The notes: generated by a model not told the origin, from the sequence alone. A stretch of DNA of 64,000 nucleotides from Crossaster papposus (GCA_037893245.1 JBAIAA010000261.1:744001-808000); one strand, 5' to 3'; shown: positions 1 to 11,848, numbered from the stretch's first letter. Translations and numbers: made by a program.

Positions 1-29
1 TCTAGAAATGTAATAATGTCAACTTTGTT

Positions 30-73
30 ATTTTGCGACTTTCCACCCATTTCGTGGTGCCAGGTCACATATA
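30..73. mobile_element. M4 terminal fragment
   Basis: GCGACTTTCCACCCATTTCG then TGGTGCCAGGTCACATATA resembles the M4 right end; the rest lies outside the window or is lost. Confidence 0.5.
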
Positions 74-540
74 TACTCTATGATTAAATGCAATAATTTG
101 TTATGAGAATGCGCTTAGATTACAGCTGTTGTGACTACATAATAATAAAGAGCACAGTCATCAAAGGTCTGTGCAAGTCTGTCACAATTGGAGCACAGAG
201 TCATCTAGCATCAAGTCAAGTGACAAGCAATCCAAATGATTTGTGACAAAAGCTTTCCTCTGTCATTGCTTCTCTCCGGTCATTACTCTGGAGCTGACAG
301 GCTTGTAAGTTGCTTCTTTCAACTTGCTGTTTAAGTTAATCTTGCTATTTTTGCCTTGCCCCATTCAACAACACCAGCTGGGGTCGAATATATTCAGACA
401 CTATGGGAAAGTACTGTGTTGACATATGTGACCCAGCATGAGTAAATGAGACACTTTGAGGCAAAAATAAAATTTGTGGCGTTCTGTCTGCTGCAAAAAA
501 CTATACAATAAAGCCTCTGCACTGATATGATGACGTAACA
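74..540. other. no gene recognised; weak H1-like words
   Basis: GTGACAAGCAATCC and GTGACAAAAGCTTTCCTCTG near 215-265 faintly recall H1. Nothing else is recognised. Confidence 0.4.
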
Positions 541-1096
541 TTTTGTAACTCCCTGTTATCTGGAATCACCAAAGCACATCTTAAACGCCTCACCAGTATT
601 CAATACAGAGCTGCCAAACTTGTTCTCACTGTTATCTGTTGAAGAGCTCATGGATCCCCCTTACTCGCTAAATTACACTGGCTACCCATGGAGAAACGCA
701 TCCAGTTCAAAACTCTTCTATATGTTTTTTAATGTTTGAAGGACATTGCTCCACCTTATCTCTCTGATATGTTTCATCTTCACCAAAGCAATCGTCAAGG
801 ACTTCGTTCTTCTTCCGATAGAATTTGGCTTAACACTCATAGCTCTAGTTTATCTTATGGCAAACACGCCTTCTCACACTCTGCTGCTGAACTTTGGAAC
901 AGTCTCCCAATTAGTGTCCGTGATTCTACTTGTGTTGTTACATTTAAGAGTAAAACTTAAAACTTATCTTTTTCCTAAATAGTAGATTTAAGTTTTGTTC
1001 TAGTTTGTTTTAATTCATCCTTTATTTTGTTATGCGCTTTGATCATGTTTTGGAAAAGCGCAGTATAAATGCCTGTTATTATTATTATTATTATTA
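541..1096 (+). mobile_element. LINE 3' end (CR1/L2-like non-LTR retrotransposon)
   Basis: The translated stretch matches the C-terminal end of a non-LTR reverse transcriptase: AKLHWLPMEKRIQFKTLLY, APPYLSDMFHLHQSNRQGLR, HAFSHSAAELWNSLPISVRD and TFKSKT. The upstream half carries two in-frame stops, one after VLTVIC and one after LLYVF. A short 3' UTR follows, with the GCGCTTTGAT...AAAAGCGCAGTATAAATG hairpin-like end typical of such elements and a (TTA)n tail at 1074-1096. This is a 5'-truncated, dead copy. Confidence 0.85.
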
Positions 1097-1233
1097 CACG
1101 TACATGCACTTTCTTATGGGAGCTAGTTCAGGAGGACAGTTTCGTTGTCGCATATAAAGCGTACATTTACACATGTCGTCAGTACACAGGTTTATTCTGT
1201 TCATGGATTTGGTTTTTATTAGTGTTTAGTTTG

Positions 1234-1598
1234 AAAGGTAGAATACAGCATTGGTATTTGTTTGAATTATTATGAATGGGTGGATTTTTTTGGGGGTGTT
1301 GTATTTTATAGTAAATATGTTTAACTGACCTGTCTGAAGTTTTACAATCATGAATGCCGAGAGAAAAAAAGCAAGAAAAACAGAGTTTGTTGTTCTTGTT
1401 TTTTCGCAATCGACGTCCAGCGATTGTGATTTATTTTTTATAAAAATTCATTTTTCGGGAACAATTGAAGAATATCTGGTGCCACCTTTTTGCTGGATGC
1501 CTACAATCATTATTTACTTTCAAATAAGTAAGAAATTTCCTAATAATTTGGTAGTAATTTTTGTTTTGATATCAGCAAATGGTGTATCCTACCTTTAA
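1234..1598 (+). mobile_element. M1 element (TTAA MITE)
   Basis: An M1 copy in the forward sense (TTGGTAATTGCTTGAATTAT side first). The left end is decayed (GGTAGAATACAGC); the right end, AAATGGTGTATCCTACCT, is intact with TTAA. Confidence 0.85.
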
Positions 1599-1599
1599 T

Positions 1600-2175
1600 G
1601 TAACAAAACAAAAATTAACAAACACTTGCAATCCCACAAATAGCAATTTAATGTGGAATGTTGAATGCCGCAAGTAATTATTAGAAGGGCATCTTCAGTA
1701 ATTTGCCAGCTGTAACAAAACTGACAAACGCAAGACCTTTATCCGGCTCAAACCGATTACAAATTTCACTTTGACAAATCAAAGAATTAGAAACATACCC
1801 CTTTCTAGGCAGTTACTCAGGTCAGTTTATATAATTAGGTATGACATCATTTTCTATTTTTGGACTTTGGTTGTCATCTCGGTATCCCACAGGTTTACAC
1901 ACGGGGCCCTCGTCACTGATGATTTAAACCCCAAGCAAAGTCTGATTTGTTTGTGGAGATATGATTCAATTCCCAAGATTATTCGTAGGAGCTGGATTTT
2001 AAGGGGTAGTGCCTCTTCTCTAGCTGTGTCGGTGTTTGAAAACCAAACTGCTTTTCATGCGTATGAGTGCAGCGAAGTAGCATGACATATCTTTTACATT
2101 TTACAAGTAAGCTACTTGTATTTAACAATATTTGGGTTGATGAGTTTTGGATAGTTGCAAAAGGTACACTACGTC
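1600..2175. other. nothing recognised
   Basis: No repeat family, splice pair or coding signal is convincing; the 104-codon plus-strand frame at 1771 has no protein character I recognise. Confidence 0.5.
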
Positions 2176-2180
2176 TTTAA

Positions 2181-2932
2181 AAGTAGGATACACCATTTGC
2201 AGAAATCGAAAAATGTTAATACCGAATTATAAAAAAAAAATTCACTTATTGGAAAGTAAATAATGATTGTAGGCATTCAGCAAAATGATTGCGCTAGATA
2301 TCCTGTAATTGTTCCAAAAAATTGAATTATTATAAAACAAATGTACGATCACCAGACGGTGATCGCGAAAAAAACCCCAAGAACAACATATGACCCACTG
2401 CCCGACGCCGGGTGCAAACGAACGCTGTTTTTCTTGCTTTTCTCACCATCTATGATTGTAAAACTTTGGACAGGTCAGTTAAAGGTAGTATACACCATTT
2501 GCTGATATTGAAAATATTTACTACCGAATTATTAAGAAATATCTTACTCATTTGAAAGTAAATAATGATTCTAGGCATCCAGAAAAATAATTGCGCTAGA
2601 TATCCGGTAATTATTCCGAAAAATATAATTTTATAAAGAAAAATTCGCGATCGCCGTCAAACAAAGATAGCATAAGAATAACTGCCCAACGCCGGTTGAA
2701 AACAGACGCTGTTTTTCGTGCTTTTCTCAGCATCCATGATTGTAAAACTTCGGACAGGTCAGTTAAACGATATTTACTATGAAATACAACCCCCCAAATC
2801 CACCCATTAATGATATTTCAAGCAACTACCAATGGTGTATCCTACCTTTAAACGATAATTACTATAAAATACAACCCCTCAAATCCACCCATTCCTGATA
2901 ATTTAAGCAAGTACCAATGGTGTATCCTACCT
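2181..2932 (-). mobile_element. M1 element, interrupted by a second M1 copy
   Basis: The outer copy occupies 2181-2478 and 2852-2932, flanked by TTAA at 2177 and 2933. Its internal site GGTCAGTTAAACGAT is split by the copy at 2483-2847, and TTAA is present on both sides of the insert. Confidence 0.9.
2483..2847 (-). mobile_element. M1 element nested inside another M1
   Basis: A 365-bp copy from AGGTAGTATACACC to TGGTGTATCCTACCT, bounded by TTAA at 2479-2482 and 2848-2851. The interrupted host sequence supplies the empty site, so the target duplication is proved to be TTAA. Confidence 0.95.
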
Positions 2933-2939
2933 TTAAAGC

Positions 2940-3125
2940 TAGTCACAAGTAACTGGGTGATGATCAGTGACAAAGGAATGTGCTTTTTTGTCACAGCTCA
3001 TCTAAGTATAGCTTGTGGTTTGAACTGGAGGACTTTGATGATGCGAATTGAAACTGACTTGAGATTTGACTTCAGTTGTTTTTTGATGGACCCGACTACA
3101 ATTCTAGTTGACGCATATGAAACAA
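2940..3125. mobile_element. H1-like fragment
   Basis: AGTCACAAGTAACTGGGTGA, GTGACAAAGGAATG and GGACCCGACTACA match the H1 interior and right end. The left end was probably lost next to the M1 pair. Confidence 0.55.
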
Positions 3126-3196
3126 CTAGATATGTGCACCCTAACAACAGATTTGTTGAAAATAACAAATTGATTGGTAGATGTGTTCTTATATCG

Positions 3197-3367
3197 CATT
3201 ACGATCGAGGATCGAAACACAAAAGAGAACAAAGGGAACAAAGGATCCTCGAAGGACGGTTTGCTTGTCCAAATTCGGTCCTCGATCGTTGGGGCAAGCG
3301 CTAGGTAATGGGGTTAGGGTATAGTAAAGGAATAAAGGAAAACACAATATCGATCCTCGGTCGTTAT
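3197..3367. mobile_element. small foldback element
   Basis: TTACGATCGAGGATCGAAAC then ACAAAAG and, inverted, AACACAATATCGATCCTCGG then TCGTTA mark the ends. An inner GTCCTCGATCGTTGG repeats the motif. Confidence 0.6.
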
Positions 3368-3374
3368 GTGGTTC

Positions 3375-3517
3375 ATGACTGGGTGTCCAGCCAATATATT
3401 GGTAAATTTTTACAAAAATGTTGGTTATTTTGACCAGTATTTTGGTTACACTTGACCAATATAATTGGTTGGACACATCTACCATTCTTTTTTTTCAACC
3501 ATACTGTTTTTAGGGTG
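3375..3517. mobile_element. T1 element, partial
   Basis: TTGGTTATTTTGACCAGTAT and ATAATTGGTTGGACACATCT, then an end at CTGTTTTTAGGGTG, as in 22130-22326. Confidence 0.75.
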
Positions 3518-3587
3518 TGGCAGAGGGATCTTCCTTCCTTGCACAACTTGTTTGTGTGTGTGTGTCTCCCATGTATTCTCCTCACAC

Positions 3588-3740
3588 TCGCCTTTGATTT
3601 AACTGCTTCCCTGCCGTCATGGGACTCAACGTGAGAGCGCCACCACCGACTGCACCAGCCTCGATGACTTCGTATAGGATTGCCTTGGCCTCCGTCACAA
3701 ACTGGACAGCGAGGGCGCTGTTGGGAACAGTCTCCGACAG
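3588..3740 (-). CDS. exon of minus-strand beta-propeller gene (CatSper-subunit-like)
   Basis: The acceptor GGCTTCCTAATTGGCTTTCC then TGTTAG precedes a phase-0 frame that reads LSETVPNSALAVQFVTEAKA, then ILYEVIEAGAVGGGALTLSP, then MTAGKQLNQR. The preceding exon ends in phase 0, so the joint is clean. The 3' end is uncertain: a GT donor after ...AGGCGA (exon end 3588, phase 0) or a GC donor AAAG|GCGAGT (exon end 3592) both fit. It is the last exon recognised; the gene probably continues off the low-coordinate end of the window. Unlike the flanking DNA, it shows no similarity to any repeat family here. Confidence 0.65.
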
Positions 3741-3784
3741 CTAACAGGAAAGCCAATTAGGAAGCCAATCATTAGAGCTTTTAA

Positions 3785-5139
3785 GCAGGCTGGACCGAGG
3801 GGAGGCGTAAATCACAGTCTGTGACTTGTCCCTGCAAATATAGCCACACTTGCCACACAAACCACAGTGTGAGTCTGGATACGGAGGGGTTTGGAGAGAT
3901 CTTGAGGTTTTCACTTGATGCTAATTTTTTTAAAATTTTTCCAATCAATCATAGCCTTGTACATTTTAGTTGATGGGTTATTACAACCATGAGCTTCCAC
4001 TTACATTGCACAAATTACGCGTAGTTGGTGAAGGGATGTGCACATAACAAGCCTCAGAATTTGGTATGATTATGTAGGCTCCGTATGAGTTTTGGCCTAT
4101 AACTTCATGTTGAGTGTGGTTTCTGGCTCAATTTTGGTAACATTTGTCGACCAAAAACACTGGATCCTAAAAAAAGGGTTTACACTGGATCCTAAAAAAG
4201 GGTTTATACCGTCACGTACTCCTACATGACCTCTGTGCACCCACAACAGAGGGCATGTTTTTACCACCTTCTTGTGGTGGGGACACACTGCGTGCGCATC
4301 AATATTCGTGCACGTATAGCACAAAGTACGCATGACTTATTTTATTCCGAATGTGGCAATGTTAAATCTGTATGGTATCTTAGCATGAGCGTCAAGTGTC
4401 CTCAGAATTGCATTCAAATACACCAGCCAGTCTCCCTTTGGAGTGATAGAGAAGGGGGAGGGGGGGGGGGGGGGGGTACTTGTGTAGGAAGCAGATAGGT
4501 TTAAAGTATGTACCTCCATTCAAATTGAATGTCAAAAGGTTTTGGAAAGTTCTTCGAGCCCAAAATGAAACCTATATACTAAATTGAAATTTGAAGATTT
4601 GCATGGTGAAAGATAGGCAATAAGATAAATAGTTTTCGTTATAGCATCATGTGGTAAATTTCCTTTGTGAGTACTTGGCTGTACATGTAGCTATGACTAA
4701 CTATACACGCGCCTATGGGCCTTTTAGAAACCTTTGCTTCTTCTTCGGTTTAATTAGGCTTCGCTTCCAAATTCCGAAAAAATGATAAGCAAATAGAAAT
4801 TAAAGCGAATGGAAAAAGTCTAACACTTGGGTTTACATGTATAATATCAATCGATTGAATGTTTCTGAAACACAACAGGTATCAAAATATGTGATGCGAT
4901 CAAGCAAAATCAGTCGGAACTCGGCCATTCTTGTTTTGAGATCGGGCCAAAATATGTTCGCAGGGGTGGTAAAATCAAAATTGACTTTTTTACAAAAACA
5001 GAAGGGGAATTTTTTTTTCTTTTACATGAAAATACTCTTTTAACCAAATTAAGAAGGGAAGTGATACAAAAACATGATTTTCTCAGTTTCTTTATTTTTA
5101 ACGTGCTGGTGTTCAAATGGTTGTAATTTGTTAACCAAA
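3785..5139. other. intronic, nothing else recognised
   Basis: Apart from the 26-bp duplication and the G17 run, no feature is supported. Confidence 0.5.
4157..4208. repeat. 26-bp tandem duplication
   Basis: ACTGGATCCTAAAAAAAGGG then TTTAC occurs twice. Confidence 0.9.
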
Positions 5140-5350
5140 GGTCGTATTCACATGGGGTTTTCACTGAAATGGAGCCTGAAGTAAGTACGCTACAAAAAAA
5201 TATGTAAAAATCCCAAAAATGACCAAGGCCTACTTCAGACTGATTTTGCTTGATCCCATCACATATGGCAGTGGATCTCGCAGTTGGGAATCTAAAAATC
5301 GCCTCAAGCCAAATATACGAAGACGAAGCCGGCGATTTGAATAGGCCCTA
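5140..5350. mobile_element. possible decayed inverted-repeat element
   Basis: GGTCGTATTCACATGGGG and ATTTGAATAGGCCC, and GAAGTAAGTACGC and GGCCTACTTCAG, are weak inverted pairs. It lies just downstream of exon 5431-5591 in the gene's direction. Confidence 0.3.
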
Positions 5351-5430
5351 TATAGCTACAGCTCATCATAGACTTGTGTATTGATTGCTGACCATAGCCA
5401 AGTTATTCTGATGCTGCCTATTTCACTCAC

Positions 5431-5591
5431 CTGTATAGCAGCTGACATCTTTATCTCCTGCGTCCACCATTGCTTACTGATCTTCGTAATCCCCACCGCG
5501 ATCACGGAGCCAGTCTGAGTGATGTGAACAGCTAGGGTTTGTAAAATGGGCATGGGCGGGGCTACAACCAACTTAACCAGCCTGTTGACAC
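5431..5591 (-). CDS. exon of minus-strand beta-propeller gene (CatSper-subunit-like)
   Basis: The acceptor CCTTTTTTTATGGTACGCAG and the consensus donor ATACAG|GTGAGT bound 161 nt, open from phase 1 to phase 0. It reads VNRLVKLVVAPPMPILQTLA, then VHITQTGSVIAVGITKISKQ, then WWTQEIKMSAAIQ. The first two bases complete the Gly codon left by exon 15926-16073, giving ...NNLYYGRTG-VNRLVKL..., a continuous and plausible strand-loop-strand. The intron between them is 10.3 kb and holds several M1, M2, M3 and M4 copies. Confidence 0.7.
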
Positions 5592-5790
5592 CTGCGTACC
5601 ATAAAAAAAGGACAAGATACATGTTCTTTAATTGGCATGCTGTTAAGTATGAAGGGACTCCAGAAGCAATAAATTTCATAGACACGAGAGGAAAAATGCA
5701 AAATACCATAGTTCAAGTAGAGTAGAATAAGAGTATTATAAAAGGGATAACAGAATATGCCAGGGAAAACACTCTTTAAGTCTATTTTAA

Positions 5791-6152
5791 GGTAGGATAC
5801 ACCATTGGTAATTGCTTGAATTATCATGAATGGGTGGATTTGGGGGGTTGTATTTTATAGTAAATATCGTTTAACTGACCTGTCCGAAGTTTCACAATTA
5901 TAGATGCTTAGAAAAGCAAGAAAAACGGCGTTCGTTTTCAACCGACATCGGGCAGTGGTTCTTTCCGGTATGTTGTTCTTGGTTTTTTCGCGATTGCCGT
6001 CTGGCGATTGTGAAAATTCAATTTTGTTGAACGATTACAAGATATCTAGCGCAATCATTTTGCTGGATGCCTACAATCATTAAGTAAGATATTTTATAAT
6101 AATTTGGTATAGTAAATTTTTTTCAATATCTGCAAATGGTGTATCCTACGTT
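5791..6152 (+). mobile_element. M1 element
   Basis: Near full length. The left end is TTAAGGTAGGATACACC (one A short) and the right end TGTATCCTACG. It lies 200 bp upstream of the exon at 5431-5591 in the gene's own direction. Confidence 0.85.
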
Positions 6153-6599
6153 TCTAGATACAATATTACATAAGAAAATCAACACTGGGTTTTCAAGACA
6201 TTTTGTTATCTACATTTAAGAAACTTGGTACAATATTAAAAGAGCTGTTCATTGTGAAAAATTCCAGAGACTTTCTAGAAAAAAACGTTTCTTAGTGATG
6301 ACTGAGTTAATGATCTTCCAGGTATTTTTGATTTTTCTTTCTCAAGCAGATCTCAAGACATTGGTAAACATATTTTTGTATCTAGTGTAGACTTGATAAG
6401 TAGTTGTTTCTCGTTAGCAACAAAATTGAAATATAATTTTATAATATAATTTAGGTGTGTGATTCTTGTATTTCTTCTTGGTCAAAACTGGAATGTTGGC
6501 ATCATGGATGCGTTTACAAATACATGTACCCATGAAGGACTTAAAGGCCATGTTAAGGTCGTCGCTGTTATAGACTGGTGACCAATCGGCTGTATTTAA

Positions 6600-7031
6600 A
6601 GGTAGTATACACCATTGGTAATTGCTTGAATTATCATGAATGGGTAGATTTGGGGGTTGTATTTCATAGTAAATATCGTTTTAACTGACTTTTCGAAGTT
6701 TTACAATCATGGATGCCGAGAAAAAGCACGAAAAACAGTGTTTGTTTTCAGACGATGTCGAGCCGTCATTCTTATGTTTGAAGAAGATCTTGTTAAGATC
6801 GAAATATTAGGCCCTCTTAACTTATTTGATTCTTATGTTATCTTTGTATCTTTGGATGGCGATAGCAAATTTTTCTTTATAAAATTCTTTTTTGGGGGAA
6901 TAATTACAGGATATCTAGCGCAATCCTTTTGCTGAATGCCTAGAATTATTATTTACTTTCAATTGAGTAAGATAATTCTTAACAATTCGGTAGTAAATAT
7001 TTTCGATATCTGCAAATGGTGTATCCTACCT
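6600..7031 (+). mobile_element. M1 element with ~60-bp internal insertion
   Basis: TTAA at 6596 and 7032, with good ends. It is longer than its relatives because about 60 bp is added between two CTTATGTT-like copies near 6772 and 6832. It abuts the LINE endonuclease fragment. Confidence 0.9.
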
Positions 7032-7039
7032 TTAATTCA

Positions 7040-7401
7040 CGGTGTAATTTATCAAGATTATGTTTATTATAGCAGTAGGAGTTAGATGGATTTGTATATA
7101 ACTTGAACAAGAGTTCAAGATAGGGAGTAAAGTGGATATAGGCAGATGATCCGTTAGGTCGGATATTAGTATTTAAGATGTAGGAAGTACGATCGATCAA
7201 TGTAGAGGATGTTTTGGTTATTCGAGTTGGTTTGTCAATAATGAAAATAAGAGAGTGAGAAAAAAAATAAAAATAAAGGAAATCCTGGGTATTATAACAG
7301 CTGGTATTGTAGTCAGGAAGATTTTTGTTGAAGTCGCCCGCGAGTATGCATTTAATATTTTTGGTAGTCAGTTGATTGAGAATATCCTGAAAGAAAGACA
7401 T
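7040..7401 (-). mobile_element. LINE fragment: apurinic-like endonuclease domain
   Basis: The minus-strand frame reads CILAGDFNKNLPDYN and later IDKPTRITKTSSTLID, the core and the C-terminal part of the exonuclease/endonuclease/phosphatase domain of non-LTR retrotransposons (catalytic Asp and Asn in GDFN). The apparent C-terminal extension of the open frame is not LINE: it runs into the M1 element that ends at 7031. No reverse transcriptase part is nearby, so this is an isolated fragment. Confidence 0.75.
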
Positions 7402-9067
7402 GTACCGGTAGTCTTTATGCTCATTTTTTTCGACTCGATGGCTCTCGAGGACAATCCCCTACACCGTAATCATCTTTCCCTGCAGTCTTTTGACGTGTTA
7501 TCTTCCGTGACTGACAAGGCTGAAACTGCACGTTTAGCTGTATTTTGATTGAAAACAGATCATATCGTCACCGTTTTCACGAAGAGGCAAATTTAGCCTT
7601 TCACGGTCAAAAGAACAAACTTTTGAGAAAATTGTGTGTAAAGTTGGCCTTTTTTTCGTTTAGCAGTTTCAAACATAAAGATCCATAGATTATACAAAGA
7701 AGAGATTCCAATCTTCTTAAACATAGCAAACTTTAAGAGAAATAGGTGATTAGTTTTGCAAAAGTAATCAATTAATAGAAGCCCCCTTTGTGAAAAAAAA
7801 CCAAAACCATAAATTAGCAAATTCGCCCCTCTGACTGTGTGTCAGAATGTTTACATTTCCCCACTGTGCCCCAAATTCGCCTCTTCGCTAAAACGCTAAA
7901 AGCCAGTACGCGCCAAATTCGCCCAAATTTGCCTCATTATGTCGGCATTGTGCAGCTAAAATATAGCGAGCATTGAGTCGCGACACCAAATATAAACTGC
8001 GACACCAAATATATACTGCAATGGCATGTGGTAAACAGGGGGGGGGGGGGGGGGGGGTAGGGGTGATGTCATTAATACATAGGGCTATCAAATATCATCT
8101 GGCTATTGCAGAGTTTATTTTAAATGGATGGGTCGGTTACGTCGGTAAACTATTTTCTATCTACTATTTGGAGTAGAGAGGTGTAGGAAATGAGGTAGGA
8201 GACAACAACTATTTAGTTGTGATAAAGTAAACCAAACTGATGACCTTAAATTTTAGATGGTAAAGATCATACTTTTTCAAGTAAAGATTTGAAAAAGAAA
8301 TGTAATGTTCTGCAATTCTTCACACCCTCAATTTCAAAGTCATCTATAGGCCTACATGTACCTTGGCAGTCACTTTCTAATTCCTACCAACAGAGGGCAT
8401 TCTAATGTCGTGCCAAGCTTGTCACTTGTATACGGAGAAGACAATGACGTGTGACAGCTGACGCAGCCTGAAGGCTGACTGCTGCCCAGCAAGCCATGCC
8501 AAAACCATTTCCCGTGCTGATTTTCAGTTTGACGAGTCGCCAGGAAATGCACGATTGTTTGTTTTCAGTGCGTGGGGCACCCTGCTCTGAAGCGTGGGTG
8601 ATTTGGGAGGACCGTGCCCCATGCTGGCCCCTGCGTAAATGCTGAAGCTATTTCTGGGAGACGTCGTGTCTTAATTCATTTAGAAACAAAACAGCTTAAA
8701 GAGGCACCGGGTGGACACATTTGCGGTTGAGGGCCAAAAATCAGATACATGTAAGACAGGGAAAAATTTAAAACAGGAAAGAAATCGTAAACAAACATAA
8801 CAGCTGTATATTGTTAATTTTATAATTTACTGATTCACTTAATTACATCTACATGTAGAACTGATTTGGATAAAAAGTATGCACAAGTAAAACAAAAGGT
8901 TTTTGTTGAACAATTAGTCCAACTGAACAAAATGTAAATTTTTGTTGTTTGATGGCGCTAGTCAAAAGTCATAAACACCAGAAGGCTGTGTGGCTAGAGA
9001 TCACTTCTAACTACATGTAGCTCCCTCGAACAAAGATACTGACAATTTGGGAGACTGCCAACATATA
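7402..9067. other. intronic, nothing recognised except G20
   Basis: AAATTCGCC words recur at 7815-7930 (GCGCCAAATTCGCCC), perhaps a local degenerate repeat. Confidence 0.45.
8038..8057. repeat. 20-G homopolymer
   Basis: A run of 20 G. Similar runs of 14-17 occur at 4460, 25477 and 60433. Confidence 0.97.
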
Positions 9068-9297
9068 GAACAAGACAGCTCAGTTGGTAAAGCGCCAATC
9101 TGGTATTCCGTAGGTAGCAGGTTCAAGTTCGCCTTGCCAATTTCTTTGTTCAGACAACCCCAGCCAAATGTGCCCTCCCCCAGCCCCCTGGTCAATGTTG
9201 TCTCTCATTGCGCGGTCTGTGCTCCAGCTGCAGATAACATCATTGACCGATGGGGAGCAAGGGACCGGGCGAGGGTATACTTATTGCCATGTGTCCC
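9068..9297 (+). mobile_element. tRNA-derived SINE
   Basis: An A-box-like AGCTCAGTTGGTAAAGCGCC at about 9077 and a B-box-like GGTTCAAGTTC at 9120 are spaced as in a tRNA, so this is a tRNA-derived head. The body is non-tRNA and meets a truncated M1 copy at about 9298. The cloverleaf is degenerate, so it is not a functional tRNA. Confidence 0.7.
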
Positions 9298-9443
9298 AAC
9301 CAAAGCAAGAAAAACGACGTTCGTTTTCAACAGTCGTCAGTCAGTGGTGCTCATGTTGTCCCTTTTTTTTCGCGATCGCCGTCTGCCGATCGTGAGATTT
9401 GGTAATAAAATGTTTCGATATCTGCAAATGGTGTATACTACCT
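9298..9443 (+). mobile_element. M1 element, 5' truncated
   Basis: Only the centre and right end remain: TTTCGCGATCGCCGTCTGCC then TGCAAATGGTGTATACTACC with TTAA. Confidence 0.75.
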
Positions 9444-9449
9444 TTAAGA

Positions 9450-11005
9450 CTGTGCATCAATCCAGTGATGCCTACAGTACATTTTGTGTATTTCCTTCAC
9501 CTCGACTCCCTGCCCCTTGGTATGCGCACAACACCCATTACCAAATCAAAAACATCCACCCTCTCCCAGAATACTGTCACCACAAAATTTGTCAGGCCAA
9601 CTATTTCCCCCTGGGAGACTTGTCTTATGTGCCCATGTGTTGGGGAGTGTTTTGCTCTGTTTGCAAGATCCCCCGGGGATCCTCCTGGGCAGATTTGGTC
9701 CCTTAGGGAGACATCCTCACAATAGGAAACCAATTTGCAGGCATTCCACAGCTACTGTACAGTACACAACTAGTACAGTAGCAACAGACTGCCAGACATT
9801 GTTAACAAATCTAATCTGTTTTTGTTTTCCCATATCTTTCGCCAAACTGTGAAAACATTTTTGCAATGGTTTATTTCAATTTGTTGTGGCTTGTCAGCGA
9901 TGACGAAAACAAGAATCCAAAATATGTGTTTACCAGTGTATAAATAGTGAGATTGAATTTGCTGTTTGGGATGGTATGCAGAAAAACATGATGGCAATTA
10001 TTTCTCACTGGGGATAGTTTATTTTAGAAAGAACGTAAACATTTAGAAAAGCAGGTTTCGCCAGATTTGTCTTTTGTTTTCAACAGGGAAGCTGAGACGA
10101 AGAATGCCAAGCATGTAAAAACCTTTAATCTGATCATGTAGTTCTATTTATTGAGCATATTTGAAAAATAAGTTTGTTATATTGTTTTGTTATCCTATTT
10201 TTCGTACATCTAGTCTTTTGACTTGTTGATACTCTTTGCAGACACTTTTTTTGCTGACGTACATTGTAAGTTAATACACCATGTACATGTACATACTGGT
10301 ACACAGTTGCTCCATATTTGTTTGTTTTTGATATTTAAAATATAAATATTTTTGAATATTTTAAAAATAAATCCTGCACAGATGTTTGTATAAAATAAAC
10401 CCAAAATGGGAAAATTAAAATGCTCGCTGGATCCCAAACCAAACCCAAAACACATACTTGATCTTTTTCTTGTTTCCTGAAATGTTGTCAATTTTTAAAA
10501 TTGAATAAAATTACACACACTACCTGCATGACCATGACATGCAACTTTTGGACTTGCTCCCTTCCTATCATGATTATTGTCTGTCACCCTTTTCTTGCTC
10601 AAGCCCCGCCCCCAGATACCACAGTGTACATATCATGGTTTGATTCCTTGGTTATTGTCGTTACTAGAATATTTTGACAAGCAGGTGTCATTCTGACAAG
10701 TGTCAGTTGTAAAGTAATTTGTTTCCTGACAACAATAATTTTGCCTCCAGTGTTGTACGTGCTCCTGTGTAAGGGAAAGCAACAGGTTGTACAAATGTTG
10801 AACTGAACTTGAACTTTGTCAAATGACACAGCCATCTGGTTGGAATAAGAAAAACAGATGGGCACTGTGCTAGTGGTATATGATTCTTGACCAGAAATTT
10901 GATTGAGTGATGAGAGAGTTGGTAATAATATGATGAAGTGACTTGCTCAATTGCATGAAGCGAGAAAACGGTTGATGTGATTTATAATCTTAACATCCTA
11001 GGTGT
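9450..11005. other. intronic, nothing recognised
   Basis: The overlapping frames at 9399-9852 have no recognised domain, and no splice pair supports them. Confidence 0.45.
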
Positions 11006-11012
11006 TCATTTG

Positions 11013-11440
11013 TGACCCGCTCCATCGAAATCAGGAATAAGTCTCGAAATGACTTTTTGAGATATGCACATGGTAAGAAAGGGAATTTCATAAGCTTTCT
11101 AATGATACCCATCACAAGTGTGTATTTTCTTAGGTTAACGAGTTATGGTCTGATGAAGTTGACAGGTGTATATTTATTTGCCGAATTCACATTCCGAGAA
11201 AAACAGCTTTGAAATAAACAAAACTTCCCAAAATCGTACGAACAGCGCACACAAATCCTCTTCATTTTCATCTTTATTGATCGTTTTTACATACAAGACA
11301 TTAATGACAATAATCTGTGATAACTACACTTCCTAAAAATACAATGTTCAGAAAAACGACGTGGTCCAGATTTTCACCTCAACGGCCGATTGCGTAAAAC
11401 GGCCTCAGCGACTTATTCCTAATTATGATGAAGCGGGTCA
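11013..11440 (+). mobile_element. M3 element (terminal inverted repeat MITE)
   Basis: The inverted ends TGACCCGCTCCATCGAAATC and its complement (AAGCGGGTCA) enclose about 428 bp. CATTTG occurs directly on both sides (11007-11012 and 11441-11446), a possible 6-bp target duplication. Confidence 0.85.
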
Positions 11441-11549
11441 CATTTGGGATACAGTACACTGTACTACAAAATACTACTGAATTTGTTCATAGGCCATGTA
11501 GTGAGAGTACTGCATACTGCATTTTGTAGTATTGGGTGACGTCAGATTT

Positions 11550-11848
11550 TTTTGGAGTGGGGTTAAATTTTATAGTAAATATTGTTTAACTGGCCTGTTC
11601 AAAGTTTTAAAATAATGAATGCTGAAAAAAGCAAGAAAATGGCGTTCGTTTTCAACCGGCGTCGGGCAGTGGTTCTTTTGTTGTTGTTTTCGCGATCGTG
11701 ATATTTTTTAATAAAATTTAAATTTTTAGGAACAAATCATTTTGCTGGATGCCTGCAATCGTTATTTACTTTCAAATAAGTAAGATGTTTCTTAATAATT
11801 TGGTAGTAATTTGTTTTTCTCGATATCTGCAAATGATGCCTTTAAACC
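11550..11848 (+). mobile_element. M1 element, decayed ends
   Basis: The body from TTTTATAGTAAATATTG to CGATATCTGCAAATG is clear. The left 50 bp is lost and the right end is shortened to GATGCCTTTAA. Confidence 0.75.

Noticed and set aside
9047-9852. 219-codon plus-strand frame
   Set aside because: It spans a SINE and a broken M1 copy; the frame is an accident of repeat sequence.
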